Shown: positions 31,549-40,887 of the stretch, piece by piece | Layout: every line of letters starts with the position of its first letter | Position numbering within the stretch: the stretch's first letter is position 1 | Assembly (NCBI GenBank): GCA_944390795.1 | Contig: CALXRI010000013.1 | Location: forward strand, 24,642 to 88,641 | Direction: 5' to 3' | Length of the DNA: 64,000 nt | Source: an uncultured Victivallales bacterium | Lineage (GTDB): Bacteria; Verrucomicrobiota; Lentisphaeria; Victivallales; UBA1829 | Program-made: the position numbers and the translations under genes | The notes under the pieces: generated by a model | What the model was told of the DNA's origin: nothing | Database searches by the model: none | What the model saw: the letters and a program-made list of their open reading frames with translations, nothing else

Positions 31549-34206
31549 ATGAAGAGAGGTTCATGGAAGAGTGTTTTTGCCTTGCCGCTGCTTTTGTCGG
31601 CGGGCGCCTGGTGCGCCGATCGCCCGCAGGCGGTCTTTGAGACGGATTTTCAGGTGGATGCGAAGGGCGGAGTCATCGACAACGTCTCTCCCGCATCTCC
31701 CGGAAGGATCATCGGCGGAAAGGTGGCGATTCTGGATACGGAAATCGGGCGGGCTGCAAAGTTTGAGGCAAAACCCGGAATCCGGATTGAATTTCCGGAT
31801 ACGGAAAAAATCCGCACGCCGGAAACGTTCACATTTTCTGCGTGGTTCCGGATCGACGACTATCCGGACGGCGCAGGCGAGCGCTCCCGGCGCTGTTACG
31901 GCTTCCTCTGCCGGGGCTGGCGTTTCTACGGCATCATCAGCCACGAAGGGAAAATACAGGGAAATGCGCTCCAGCGTTATCCGCTCAACGGCCCCGTGAA
32001 GCAGGCCGTCCCGGGAGATTGGATGCATTTCGCCTATACGTATTCCGTGGGGGAAAAGCGTTACGAACTGTTCATCAACGGGCGGAAAGTCGCCGCAAAG
32101 AGCGCGAACTGGAAAAAGGAATCCCCCGTTCCCGTTGATTTCAAGGAGGGATTGTATTTCGGCTCGGTCAAGGGATTCTGGCCTTTCAAGGGCATGGTCG
32201 GACGCACGAGACTGTATGCGGAAGCGCTGTCCGGAGAGCAGATTGCCGCCTCCGAGCAGGATCTGGTGCGGAAGCAGCTTCTCGGACTGAAAAAGGAGCT
32301 TGCGGGAGTGGAGAATTCCGATGCGCTTGCAGATAGAATCGAAAACCTGCTCCGGCTTGCCGTGATCCCCATTCACGAGCTGGAGCGCTGCCGCAGGGAA
32401 TGGAAAAGCATCTGCGACATGAGTTCCCTCCGGCACAGCGGAAAGGCGGCAAATGAATTTTACGCATACAGCATCGTCGACCCGATGGGAGCGGAGACCT
32501 TCACGCTGGATACGCCGCTTCCCTCGGAGGGGCTCAACGGGAAACTCCTGATCCTGGCTGCGCGGAACGAGTATGAGCCGGCGTCCTTTCTTCTCCGCCC
32601 GCTGAAGGACATCCCCCGCTTTCTTCCCGTTGCGGAGGATCTGAGGAGCAAAGAGGGGAATACGCTTCCGGCGTCCGCGCTTGACATCCGTCTGGTCAAG
32701 GTCATGGTGGCCTGCGGAAGTTACAACCGCGGTCCCGGCGCGCTGCGGACGCTGCAGCCTCTTGCCCTGCTTTACGACGACGCTTTGGTCCGCGTCGATC
32801 CGGAGGCCATGCACAACTATATCCGCCTCAGTTTTCCGGACGGGGAGAAATATATCTGCATCAGCGACGAAAAGGGCGGTCCGAACGGCCGTCAGCTTTC
32901 CGCTAGGAAATATCCGATCCGTGATGCGAAAACGCTTCAGGCGCTCGATTTGAAGTCCGGCGTCAACCAGCAGTTCTGGATCACGCTGAAAACGGAAAAA
33001 GACACAAAACCGGGACTTTATGAATCCCGCATCCGGCTTACTTCCGGAGGAAAGACGATCGGGGCGATTCCGCTCAAGGTGAGAGTGCTCCCGTTCGAAC
33101 TGCCCGAACCGAAGACCAACTACGATCTCTCCCGCCCTTTTCAGGTCAGCACCTACTATTTCAACACCATGGTGGACAAGGGCGACGGAACCGTCGGCTG
33201 CGGCAGGCGGACCGTTGCGCAGACCCGCGCCGATCTTCAGAACATGTATGCGCACGGCGTGCGTCTGCCGACGACGATCATGGCGTTCAGCTTTCCCGCC
33301 GTCTATCCGCCCTGGAACAAAAAATATCCGCACGGCACACCGAAACCGGATCCCACGGAGGAGGAACTGGAACTGAACCGGAAACGTTTCCGGCTTCTGA
33401 AAGAGGTCGGGATGTGGACGAAGCCGCTGCTTCTCCACACAGGGGGCAATTTCGGATACCGTGAATTCTATGACCGGAAACGCGATTTCGCGAATCTGAA
33501 GGAGATCGTCGCGAAGACGCTGGATTTCTGCCGGAAGGAACTCGGGCACCGGGATGTCATTTCCTATGCCGTGGACGAGGCGGAAGGAGACCGCATCAAA
33601 GCCCAGTATCCGGTCTGGGAGGATATGACGAAACTCGGCGCGAAGATTTTTGTCACGGCCAAACCGGAGAATCTTCATCTGCTTGCGGGGCGCGGAATCT
33701 CCGTCATCAACTTCTGCCACAAGCCGGACAGGAAAACCGCCGAGGCTGTGCACAAGGACAATGCCCTCGTCTGGAAATACGCCAATCCCTTCCCCACGCC
33801 GGGAAGGAACGACAAGGCGGCGGTCCACCGGCTCAACTACGGTCTTCAGCTCTATTTCACGGATCATGACGGGGTCTGCTCCTACAGCTTCAACCATTAC
33901 GGCGCGCAGCTGGGATGGAACACCTTCGGGCACGGAACCGGATGCATCTATGTCTTTCCGACGGCCGACGGCGTGGTGGACACCCCCGCCTGGGAGGGAC
34001 ACCGGGAGGGAACCGACGACATCCGCTATGCGACCCGGCTCCGGCTGGAAATCGTCCGCGCCGCGAAAGGCGACGCCCGCCGCCGTGCCCTTGCGGAGGA
34101 GGCCGCCGCATTTCTGGATTCGCTCAATCCGCACAGCGCCGAATTCGATCCGCGGAACGTCCGCTGGCGGATCATTGACAAAACACTCGATCTGATGAAC
34201 CAGTAA
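31549..34206 (+). CDS. Secreted LamG-like + GH123/DUF4091-like glycosidase, cassette 1
   Basis: 885 residues with a signal peptide (KSVFALPLLLSAGAWCA). A concanavalin/LamG-like domain spans about 27-230 (FTFSAWFRIDD, GDWMHFAYTYS, FKGMVGRTRLYAEALS). After a helical linker comes a beta-sandwich (AARNEYEPASFLLRP, about 340-525) and a TIM-barrel region to the end. D676-E677 in YAVDEAEGDR is the adjacent Asp-Glu expected for the substrate-assisted mechanism of GH123, and WEGHREGTDDIRYA matches the C-terminal signature of DUF4091/GH123 proteins. An N-acetylgalactosaminidase-like activity outside the cytoplasm is inferred. It is paralogous to the 37169 protein, of identical length. Confidence 0.75.
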   Translation: MKRGSWKSVFALPLLLSAGAWCADRPQAVFETDFQVDAKGGVIDNVSPASPGRIIGGKVAILDTEIGRAAKFEAKPGIRIEFPDTEKIRTPETFTFSAWFRIDDYPDGAGERSRRCYGFLCRGWRFYGIISHEGKIQGNALQRYPLNGPVKQAVPGDWMHFAYTYSVGEKRYELFINGRKVAAKSANWKKESPVPVDFKEGLYFGSVKGFWPFKGMVGRTRLYAEALSGEQIAASEQDLVRKQLLGLKKELAGVENSDALADRIENLLRLAVIPIHELERCRREWKSICDMSSLRHSGKAANEFYAYSIVDPMGAETFTLDTPLPSEGLNGKLLILAARNEYEPASFLLRPLKDIPRFLPVAEDLRSKEGNTLPASALDIRLVKVMVACGSYNRGPGALRTLQPLALLYDDALVRVDPEAMHNYIRLSFPDGEKYICISDEKGGPNGRQLSARKYPIRDAKTLQALDLKSGVNQQFWITLKTEKDTKPGLYESRIRLTSGGKTIGAIPLKVRVLPFELPEPKTNYDLSRPFQVSTYYFNTMVDKGDGTVGCGRRTVAQTRADLQNMYAHGVRLPTTIMAFSFPAVYPPWNKKYPHGTPKPDPTEEELELNRKRFRLLKEVGMWTKPLLLHTGGNFGYREFYDRKRDFANLKEIVAKTLDFCRKELGHRDVISYAVDEAEGDRIKAQYPVWEDMTKLGAKIFVTAKPENLHLLAGRGISVINFCHKPDRKTAEAVHKDNALVWKYANPFPTPGRNDKAAVHRLNYGLQLYFTDHDGVCSYSFNHYGAQLGWNTFGHGTGCIYVFPTADGVVDTPAWEGHREGTDDIRYATRLRLEIVRAAKGDARRRALAEEAAAFLDSLNPHSAEFDPRNVRWRIIDKTLDLMNQ

Positions 34207-34224
34207 GAAAGGATGAATTTCCAG

Positions 34225-35154
34225 ATGAAACATTTCCTGATTCTTGGCGCCTGTCTTGCCGCCGCCGCGCTTCAGGCGCAGAAGTATGAAGCCTCCTATT
34301 CGCCAGTCACGCCGAAGATGGACGGAATCGTGGCGCAGGACCCCGCATGGGAAAAAATCCCGTGGACAACCGAACGCTTCCGTGTTTTCAAAACCGGCGC
34401 TCCCGCTGCGGTTGAAACGCGCTTCAAGGCGCTTTACACCGATGACGCTCTCTATCTGGCGTTTGAATGCATGGAGCCGCAAATGGACAAGCTCAGGCCT
34501 GAGGTCAATGCGGACGAGTTCTGGAACTTCGACGTTCTGGAATTCTTTCTGTTCCCGCGCAGGGGAGAGCTCATGCATCTTGCTGTGAGCTCAAGCGGAC
34601 TGACCAATCAGGAGATGCCGGGGACGGTGACGAAACGCACCAATTTCATGACCGCCTGGCAGGGAGCTTCGAAGAGGCTTGCGGACCGCTGGACCAGCGA
34701 AGTGTGCTTTCCCTTCTATCTCCTCGGCCTTGCGCCGGACGTCCGGGCTGTGGAACTCCCCTTCACCGTGAGCCGCTACGCGACTCCGAGCCGCCAGTAC
34801 AGCTCCTGGACGTATCAGAAGGAGACTCTGAAGTCCACGGAGTATTACGGCCGGATCCTGTTCCGCCCGGCTCCCCGCGAACGCTCCGCCATGATCCGCC
34901 GTTCGCTTGTCAGCCCCCACTGGCTTTCGCTTGTCGGCCGCTGGAGCACCATCCGGCGTGATCCTTCCTGGAAACCGATTCTGTCCGAAAACCGGGAGAC
35001 GATGCTTGCCATCGAAAAAATCTATGCCGTTCCCGCCGATTATCCGGAACACTCCCTGGAACTTGCGGAACTCATGGCGAAGATCGAGAAGCTTGCGGAG
35101 AAAAAAGCGCAGACGGAAGAACGGCGCATGATGAAGCGTTTCTTCGAGGAATAA
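34225..35154 (+). CDS. Secreted CBM9-like carbohydrate-binding protein, cassette 1
   Basis: 309 residues from ATG 34225, 11 bases after AAAGGA; an ATG at 34213 lies on the ribosome site itself. The signal peptide is MKHFLILGACLAAAALQAQ. A CBM9/DOMON-like beta-sandwich follows (KMDGIVAQDPAWEKIPW, ETRFKALYTDDALYLAFECMEP, DVLEFFLFP) to about residue 220. A helical tail rich in Lys and Glu ends the protein. Known CBM9 domains bind the reducing ends of glycans. No catalytic domain is present, so it probably holds substrate for the enzyme encoded just upstream. Paralogue of the 39823 gene, same length. Confidence 0.78.
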   Translation: MKHFLILGACLAAAALQAQKYEASYSPVTPKMDGIVAQDPAWEKIPWTTERFRVFKTGAPAAVETRFKALYTDDALYLAFECMEPQMDKLRPEVNADEFWNFDVLEFFLFPRRGELMHLAVSSSGLTNQEMPGTVTKRTNFMTAWQGASKRLADRWTSEVCFPFYLLGLAPDVRAVELPFTVSRYATPSRQYSSWTYQKETLKSTEYYGRILFRPAPRERSAMIRRSLVSPHWLSLVGRWSTIRRDPSWKPILSENRETMLAIEKIYAVPADYPEHSLELAELMAKIEKLAEKKAQTEERRMMKRFFEE

Positions 35155-35186
35155 TGATCGGCGCTTCCGGATTCCCCCGGTCTCTT

Positions 35187-36080
35187 TCACTGTTTGACCG
35201 CTTCCAGGGAGCGCAGAAAACGGCTCGGCGAAACGCCGAAATGACGTTTGAATTCCCGTGAGAAAAACGCCGGATTCTTATAGCCGCACTCCTCCGCGAT
35301 GACGGAAACTGGAAGCGATTCGGAGAGCAGCAGATCCCGGGCGTATTCCATGCGTTTCCGAATGACGAACCGCATCGGGGGCATGCCGATGGAGTCGATG
35401 AAACGCTGGTTCAGCGTGCGGATGTTGATGCCGCAGCGTTCCGCAAGCGTGTCCAGCGTGTATTCCGCGTTCGGATTCGCCGTGATCTGGGAGATCAGGG
35501 CCCAGAGCGAAAGCCTGCCCGGATTGATCCGGTGCTGGCGGCCGATTTCTGTCAGGAGGCGGTAGGCCTGCGTGGAGAGCTCATACTGCTGATAAGGGTG
35601 CCCATTGACGCAGAGTTCCCGGATGACATGATAGATTTCCATGACGCGCTCCGGATCATGCAGCTGGATCACCGCGTTTTCCACCAGGTAGTCGTGGTTG
35701 CAGAGGAGCGATACGATGCTTCCCCGTTCGATGGTCACCACCAGTTTCCGGAGCGCTTCGTCCTTCTCCGCATACACATGGGCGGAGCGGGAGGCCTGAA
35801 TGATGAAAAACGAACCCCGGGAAAGCGGATACTCCCCGTCGCTCCGCTGAAGTCTTCCCCGTCCGCTTACGATCATTTCCAGGGAATACGTTGTAAAATG
35901 CCGGTTCGCCAGATTCATATGCGTTTTTCCTCCGGGAAACAGGCAGGATTCCCCGTAGGCGTGAATGTAAAGGGCGTTCTGCTGGAACTGCGGAGTCAGG
36001 CGGGTGTCCACATAAAAAAGCTCATCATAATCTCCCGACTGATTTCTCTGCTTCCGGAATGTGTTCTGCTGCTTTTTCAT
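35187..36080 (-). CDS. AraC family transcriptional regulator
   Basis: 297 residues from ATG 36080, behind GGATGGAGAAAG. Sensor cupin domain about 20-150 (QFQQNALYIHAYGES, LEMIVSGRGRLQR). Double helix-turn-helix about 195-290 (YTLDTLAERCGINIRTLNQRF, LPVSVIAEECGYKNPAFFSREFKRHFGVSPSRF). Paralogous to the 16232 regulator. It is divergent from the cassette 2 pseudopilin; the conserved element at 36150-36186 lies between them, so this protein is the prime candidate to bind it and its copy at 14988. It sits between the two duplicated cassettes. Confidence 0.88.
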   Translation of the reverse strand: MKKQQNTFRKQRNQSGDYDELFYVDTRLTPQFQQNALYIHAYGESCLFPGGKTHMNLANRHFTTYSLEMIVSGRGRLQRSDGEYPLSRGSFFIIQASRSAHVYAEKDEALRKLVVTIERGSIVSLLCNHDYLVENAVIQLHDPERVMEIYHVIRELCVNGHPYQQYELSTQAYRLLTEIGRQHRINPGRLSLWALISQITANPNAEYTLDTLAERCGINIRTLNQRFIDSIGMPPMRFVIRKRMEYARDLLLSESLPVSVIAEECGYKNPAFFSREFKRHFGVSPSRFLRSLEAVKQ

Positions 36081-36149
36081 CTTTCTCCATCCCTGTTTCC
36101 CTGTAAGATAGCATCCGTTTTCCAAAATTCCAGAGATGCCGGAAAACAG

Positions 36150-36186
36150 ATGCAGAAAAGTGAAAGTTTTTATCAAAATTATGATA
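36150..36186 (+). promoter_or_regulatory. Conserved activator-type element upstream of cassette 2
   Basis: ATGCAGAAAAG (36150-36160), then an 8-base inverted repeat TTTTATCA (36168-36175) and TGATAAAA (36182-36189) around AAATTA. It ends 10 bases before the -35 at 36197 when the core repeat TATCA/TGATA is used, exactly as at 15009-15035. The core TTTTTATCARAATTATGATA is shared by both sites with one variable base. Confidence 0.62.
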
Positions 36187-36196
36187 AAATTTTCTA

Positions 36197-36224
36197 TTGC
36201 GGATTTCCCTTTTCTGTTTATAAT
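36197..36224 (+). promoter_or_regulatory. Promoter of cassette 2
   Basis: TTGCGG (36197-36202) and perfect TATAAT (36219-36224), 16-base spacer. The pseudopilin start codon is 52 bases further. Confidence 0.6.
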
Positions 36225-36276
36225 ATTGAAAGGAACAGCAGATATCAGATGCCGACTTATGAAAGAGGTGACATCC

Positions 36277-37080
36277 ATGAAAATTTCACTTCAAATGATT
36301 TTGAGCGCCGCCTGGAAAGACTGGCGGAGATGCGGCGCCTGCTCCCGGGAATGCTGCAACCGGGTGTGTTTTCCGGTCGGAAATGGGGGAAAAGGCCTTT
36401 CTCCTGAATTCCTTTTGCACAGAGGGTGGATTTGTCATTTCACTTTGATAGAGCTCCTTGTCGTGATCGCGATCATCGCGATTCTTGCGGGAATGCTTCT
36501 GCCTGCCCTGGGAAAGGCGCGGGAACGGGCATATGGTGTGCAGTGCAGAGGGAATGAAAAACAGCTTTTCCTCGGATTTCTCAATTATGCGCATGATTAT
36601 GACGACTGGTGTCCCGGTTCAAGCTGGAATCTTTTTGCCTCTGAAGGCGCCGGGCGTCCCCAGTACCGCAGACAATGGGCTGATTTCATGGGGAAAGGCG
36701 GATATATTCCGCTTTACACCGGAGACGGAATGGGCTACAGAATGTTCAGGACGATCATGCACTGTCCGGCGGAAAAACAGAGTATGTTTTATTCCGACTA
36801 CTGTCTGAACGATGATGTGTTCGTCCGGGCGGAAAAAGGCGATTCGGAAAACAAAATGTTCAAGCTTTCGAGCATCCCGGAACCTTCCATCACTCTGATT
36901 GCCGGGGACGGGCCGACTTACGGAGGCGGAGCCTACAGGTGGAGCATCCGCCACGCTCTGGGATTGAACGGACTGCTGCTTGACGGACATGTGGAGTATT
37001 ACGGGAAGCATTACTTTCAGGGGTTTTCCCCTGACAGGCCGCTGAACTGCAATGCCCGCAATCTGCGGCCGTTCAAATGA
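36277..37080 (+). CDS. Pseudopilin of glycan cassette 2
   Basis: 267 residues from ATG 36277, 7 bases after AGAGGTGA. The leader is unusually long (about 53 residues) and cysteine-rich ([15 protein letters not shown]). The helix [20 protein letters not shown] follows, preceded by His rather than Gly. The C-terminal motif [14 protein letters not shown] is an exact H-X9-DG. A later start cannot be excluded since the leader is atypical, but no better ribosome site was seen. The gene precedes the second LamG/GH gene by 88 bases and mirrors cassette 1 in order and protein length. Confidence 0.82.
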   Translation: MKISLQMILSAAWKDWRRCGACSRECCNRVCFPVGNGGKGLSPEFLLHRGWICHFTLIELLVVIAIIAILAGMLLPALGKARERAYGVQCRGNEKQLFLGFLNYAHDYDDWCPGSSWNLFASEGAGRPQYRRQWADFMGKGGYIPLYTGDGMGYRMFRTIMHCPAEKQSMFYSDYCLNDDVFVRAEKGDSENKMFKLSSIPEPSITLIAGDGPTYGGGAYRWSIRHALGLNGLLLDGHVEYYGKHYFQGFSPDRPLNCNARNLRPFK

Positions 37081-37168
37081 CACGGACGCTCCACTGATTC
37101 CGGAAGAAAGCATCGATGCGGAACCATGATGGCCTTGAAAATCAAAACACTTTTGAAGGGGATTTGAT

Positions 37169-39826
37169 ATGAGAAGAATGCATTGGAAACATCTGGCGGC
37201 GCTTGCCGCCTCGTGGTGGCTGTTCTGCGCGGAAGCGCAGCAAATCGTGTTTGAAACCGTCTTCCGCACGAATGAATCGGGAGGCGTGATGAATGAGGCG
37301 GATCCCGGTTCTCCGGGGAAACTGGAAAAGGAGGCGAAAATCGTTGACGCCGTATTCGGAAAGGCGCTGTCCCTTCCGGGGGACATTTATTCCAGAGCGG
37401 TGTTTCCCGCCACGGACAAGATGGAACTCTCCAATGAGCTTACCATCGGCATGTGGGTGAAATGTGACAGCCTGCCGGATGAGAGCGCGCCGAAAAACAA
37501 GCGGGCCTGCGGGTTTTTCTCCCGGGGCTGGAACTGGCGCGCGGAACTTGCGAAGAACCGGCGGGTGAGCGCGCAGTTCACTGTCCGGGATGCGGACGGA
37601 AGGGACCGTTATTTCGCCACCTTTTCGGAACTGCGCGATATGGAGCCCGGAATCTGGAATCATATCGCAGTCACATATTCGGTAAGCGGCGGAAAGCTTT
37701 CCATTTATCTGAACGGCGAGCAGAAGGCCTCCCGCGACAGCGACGTCTACCGGAAAGTGAAACTGCTTCCTCTGAATCTCCGCAGGGATCCCCTGGTCCT
37801 TGGAAGCCTTCCCTTTTACTCGCCGTTCGCGGGCATGATCGGAAGAACCAGGATGTATGCGCAGGCTCTCACCCCGGAACAGATCAATGCGCAGGAACGG
37901 GATATCGCGCTCCGCATCCTGAAGCAGTATGCCGCGGACGCGCCCGAGCTGAAAGCGGAGATTGAGGCGCTTCTCGCGCAGAAGAATCTGCCGCTTTCAG
38001 CGGTCGCCGGAATTCAGAAGAAGGCTCTCCGGCTTCGGGAGAACCGGCAGCTTTCCGGCGGGAGTTCCGCTCCGCTTTATTACGGCGTCGTGAATCCCAT
38101 GGGGCCCGAGACTTTCCTGCCGGACTCTCTGCCGCCGAAGGATTCCATCAACTGGCCGCTGCGGATCGTCGCGGCGAAAAATGAATTTGAGCCGGCCTCC
38201 TTTCTCGTTTGTCCGCAGCGGGATATTCCCGGATTTCTTCCGGTTCTGAGCGAGTTCAGGACAAAGGACGGAAAAACTCTGCCCGCCTCCATTGCGGATA
38301 TCCGGATCGTCAAGGTGATTGTGCAGGCCGGCGCCGATACCGCCAACCGCCATATCCGTGCTCTCAAGCCGGTGCTTCTGCTGCATGACGACGCGCTGGT
38401 CAAGGTGGATTACGAGAAGATGGAAAACTATCTCCGCCTCAGCTTCCCGGATGGTGAAAAATATCAGTGGATCAGCAAATACGGCGACAGTTTCCGCTTC
38501 GAGGAATACCTGTCCGCGAAAGAGAATCCCGTCCATGACGCGAAGACAATCCGTCCGATTTCGCTGAAGAAACATTTCAACCGCCAGTACTGGCTGACCG
38601 TGCGTCCTCCCGCGGATGCCGCTCCGGGGCTGTATCATGCGACGCTTCAGCTGAACTCCGAAGGCGGAACCCTTGCCGCGATTCCAGTCAGGCTCCGCGT
38701 CCTGCCGTTCGAACTGCCCGTTCCGAAAACCAATTACGATTTGAACCGCAGATTCTTCACGGGCATCTATTACCGTCACAACTGGCACAACCTCTTTGAC
38801 AAAAACGCGCCGGGCTCCCTGACCTCGCGCGGGAGGAATGAACGGCAGTTCCGCGCGGAACTCCGGAATCTGCGCGATCACGGTGTGAGTTATCCCACGA
38901 TTGTGATGGCATTCAATCTGCCTCGCTGGGACTGGAATAAATGGGGCTCCGCAGAGGAGGGCGGAAAAGTCAATACCGTTACGGATCAGGATCGCGCCTA
39001 CTTCAGGCGATGCCTTCAGATTCTGCGGGAGGAAGGCATGGAGACGCGTCCGCTGTTTCTGCATACGGGAGGGAATTTCGGTTTCCGTCATCTTTACAAA
39101 AGTGCGGAGCACCGCGGGCTTCTGAAAAAAATGATAGAGGAAACGCATGCCCTGATCGGACATAAGGATATCGAATTTTACGGCGTGGACGAGGCGCATG
39201 GCCCTTATCTGACGGCGCAGTTCGAAGTCTGGCGGGATATGCGGGAGATGGGAGCGGAGGTTTTTACCACCTCCGTCCGGACCAATGTCCAGCAGATCGC
39301 GGGAAAAATCAGCACCGTGATCGCCTCCGGAGTTCCCGACAGACTCTATTCCGGGGACATGCATGCCAGGGGCGGAAGAATCTGGAATTACGCCAATCCG
39401 CAGGCCGGCCAGAAGGAAAAGCCCTTTCCCTATCGGGTCAATTTCGGTTTCGGCGTCTATACGGCGAATTACGACGGCATTGCAACCTATGCCTACAACG
39501 TCAGCGCGGCGCATCCCTGGAATGATTTCGACAACCGGGTCGAACCGGATCTCGCTTTCGTCATCGGAACGGCCGACGGCGTTGTCGACACCCCCTCCTG
39601 GGAGGGATACCGTGAAGGCATTGACGACATCCGCTATGCCACCAAACTCCGGGAGGAGATCGGGAAGGCCGGAAAGAGCGGCAGTGCGGAAAAGAAAAGG
39701 ATTGCCGCCGCGGCGGACGGATGGCTTGACAAAATCAACGTTCACACGCCGGGATTCGATCCGGAATGGACCCGGCTCCAGGTGATCGAATGGATTCTGA
39801 AACTGACGGAAGGAGCTGAGAAATGA
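37169..39826 (+). CDS. Secreted LamG-like + GH123/DUF4091-like glycosidase, cassette 2
   Basis: 885 residues, signal peptide MRRMHWKHLAALAASWWLFC. Layout equals the 31549 paralogue: LamG-like domain about 25-235 (LTIGMWVKCDS, GIWNHIAVTYS, FAGMIGRTRMYAQALT), linker, beta-sandwich (AAKNEFEPASFLVCP) and barrel. The Asp-Glu pair is D674-E675 in YGVDEAHGPY and the C-terminal signature is WEGYREGIDDIRYA. Sequence identity with the paralogue is only partial, so an old duplication with changed specificity is likely. The stop overlaps the CBM9-like gene by four bases (ATGA). Confidence 0.75.
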   Translation: MRRMHWKHLAALAASWWLFCAEAQQIVFETVFRTNESGGVMNEADPGSPGKLEKEAKIVDAVFGKALSLPGDIYSRAVFPATDKMELSNELTIGMWVKCDSLPDESAPKNKRACGFFSRGWNWRAELAKNRRVSAQFTVRDADGRDRYFATFSELRDMEPGIWNHIAVTYSVSGGKLSIYLNGEQKASRDSDVYRKVKLLPLNLRRDPLVLGSLPFYSPFAGMIGRTRMYAQALTPEQINAQERDIALRILKQYAADAPELKAEIEALLAQKNLPLSAVAGIQKKALRLRENRQLSGGSSAPLYYGVVNPMGPETFLPDSLPPKDSINWPLRIVAAKNEFEPASFLVCPQRDIPGFLPVLSEFRTKDGKTLPASIADIRIVKVIVQAGADTANRHIRALKPVLLLHDDALVKVDYEKMENYLRLSFPDGEKYQWISKYGDSFRFEEYLSAKENPVHDAKTIRPISLKKHFNRQYWLTVRPPADAAPGLYHATLQLNSEGGTLAAIPVRLRVLPFELPVPKTNYDLNRRFFTGIYYRHNWHNLFDKNAPGSLTSRGRNERQFRAELRNLRDHGVSYPTIVMAFNLPRWDWNKWGSAEEGGKVNTVTDQDRAYFRRCLQILREEGMETRPLFLHTGGNFGFRHLYKSAEHRGLLKKMIEETHALIGHKDIEFYGVDEAHGPYLTAQFEVWRDMREMGAEVFTTSVRTNVQQIAGKISTVIASGVPDRLYSGDMHARGGRIWNYANPQAGQKEKPFPYRVNFGFGVYTANYDGIATYAYNVSAAHPWNDFDNRVEPDLAFVIGTADGVVDTPSWEGYREGIDDIRYATKLREEIGKAGKSGSAEKKRIAAAADGWLDKINVHTPGFDPEWTRLQVIEWILKLTEGAEK

Positions 39827-40752
39827 AAAAGATCCTGATTCTGGTTTTTCTGTGCGCATTGACCTGTCATGCCGCGCGGAAGGAATACATGGCGGAGTAT
39901 TCCGCCGTTCATCCGGTCCTGGACGGAAGGATCGAAGGGGACCCCGCCTGGAAAAATGTGCCGTGGAGCGACGGTTTTGAAAAACGCGTCACGGGGGGAA
40001 AGCCGGATGCCGACACCCGCTTCAAGGCGCTCTACACGGATGACGCATTGTACATCGCGGCGGAGTGCCTTGAGCCGGACATGGACAAGCTGGCCGATGA
40101 ACACAATTATATCGAGTTCTGGCTCTGCGATGTGGTGGAAGTCTTCCTGATTCCGCTGAAGGATGAAATGATCCATCTGATTTACAGTGCGCGCAACAAT
40201 GCCAATGAGGAGATTCCCGGCAAGACTTCCGTCCGGACCGGGCATCAGACCGGATGGATCGCGAAAAGCCGGATGGAAAAGGACCGCTGGATGGCGGAAT
40301 TCTGCATCCCGCTTTATCTGCTTGGGGTTGCGCCGCAGCGCGGAGACCTTGCGATTCCGTTCAATCTCTGCCGGAATTCCACGCCGAAAAAGGAGCTTTC
40401 GAGCTGGTCTTTCCAGAAGGGCAGTTTCAAGTCCGAGCAGGGATTCGGCAGAATGATCCTGAAGAAGGTTCCCGCCGCGGCTGCCGCGAAAGTGAAGAAA
40501 TCCCTGAGCCGTCCCCACTGGATTTCCCTGATTCAGCGCTGGCGCTCGATCCGCGGCGACTATTCCTGGCAGGATGTGATTGCGGCGAATCCGGGGGTTG
40601 CCGCCGTGCTTGACGCGATTGAAAGGAATCCTGCGGAATATTCCGTCAAGGCGGATGTCCTTGCCGAAAATCTGGCAAAACTGGAAACGCAGCGGGGTGC
40701 GGCGGAGCGGAAGCACAGGGAGGCCGTCATGAAACTGCTCTTCGAGGACTAG
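39823..40752 (+). CDS. Secreted CBM9-like carbohydrate-binding protein, cassette 2
   Basis: 309 residues, start in ATGA overlap with the preceding stop. Signal peptide MKKILILVFLCALTCHAA. The CBM9/DOMON-like fold is marked by VLDGRIEGDPAWKNVPW, DTRFKALYTDDALYIAAECLEP and CDVVEVFLIP, with an Ala/Lys-rich helical tail. Translational coupling to the 37169 enzyme supports a one-to-one complex or shared substrate. Paralogue of the 34225 protein. Confidence 0.78.
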   Translation: MKKILILVFLCALTCHAARKEYMAEYSAVHPVLDGRIEGDPAWKNVPWSDGFEKRVTGGKPDADTRFKALYTDDALYIAAECLEPDMDKLADEHNYIEFWLCDVVEVFLIPLKDEMIHLIYSARNNANEEIPGKTSVRTGHQTGWIAKSRMEKDRWMAEFCIPLYLLGVAPQRGDLAIPFNLCRNSTPKKELSSWSFQKGSFKSEQGFGRMILKKVPAAAAAKVKKSLSRPHWISLIQRWRSIRGDYSWQDVIAANPGVAAVLDAIERNPAEYSVKADVLAENLAKLETQRGAAERKHREAVMKLLFED

Positions 40753-40801
40753 ACGGGAAAAGCGCGGGAACCTTGCGGAAAAAGCTGGATTCCCGCATCA
40801 T

Positions 40802-40887
40802 CCGTCCGGGCCGGGGCTGTCCCGGACGGAAAACTGTTTTCCGGATCGCATTCATCAGACGCCGTCTGCATCCGGGGGCGTTTTCTT
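40802..40887. terminator. Strong terminator pair between convergent operons
   Basis: CCGTCCGGG (40802-40810) pairs perfectly with CCCGGACGG (40821-40829). A second stem ACGCC/GGCGT (40859-40863, 40877-40881) runs into TTTTCTTT on the plus strand. Together they can stop both the rightward cassette 2 and the leftward DUF4838 operon. Confidence 0.65.

Noticed and set aside
31561..34578. Long minus-strand open frame opposite cassette 1
   Set aside because: Antisense shadow of the LamG/GH123-like and CBM9-like genes.
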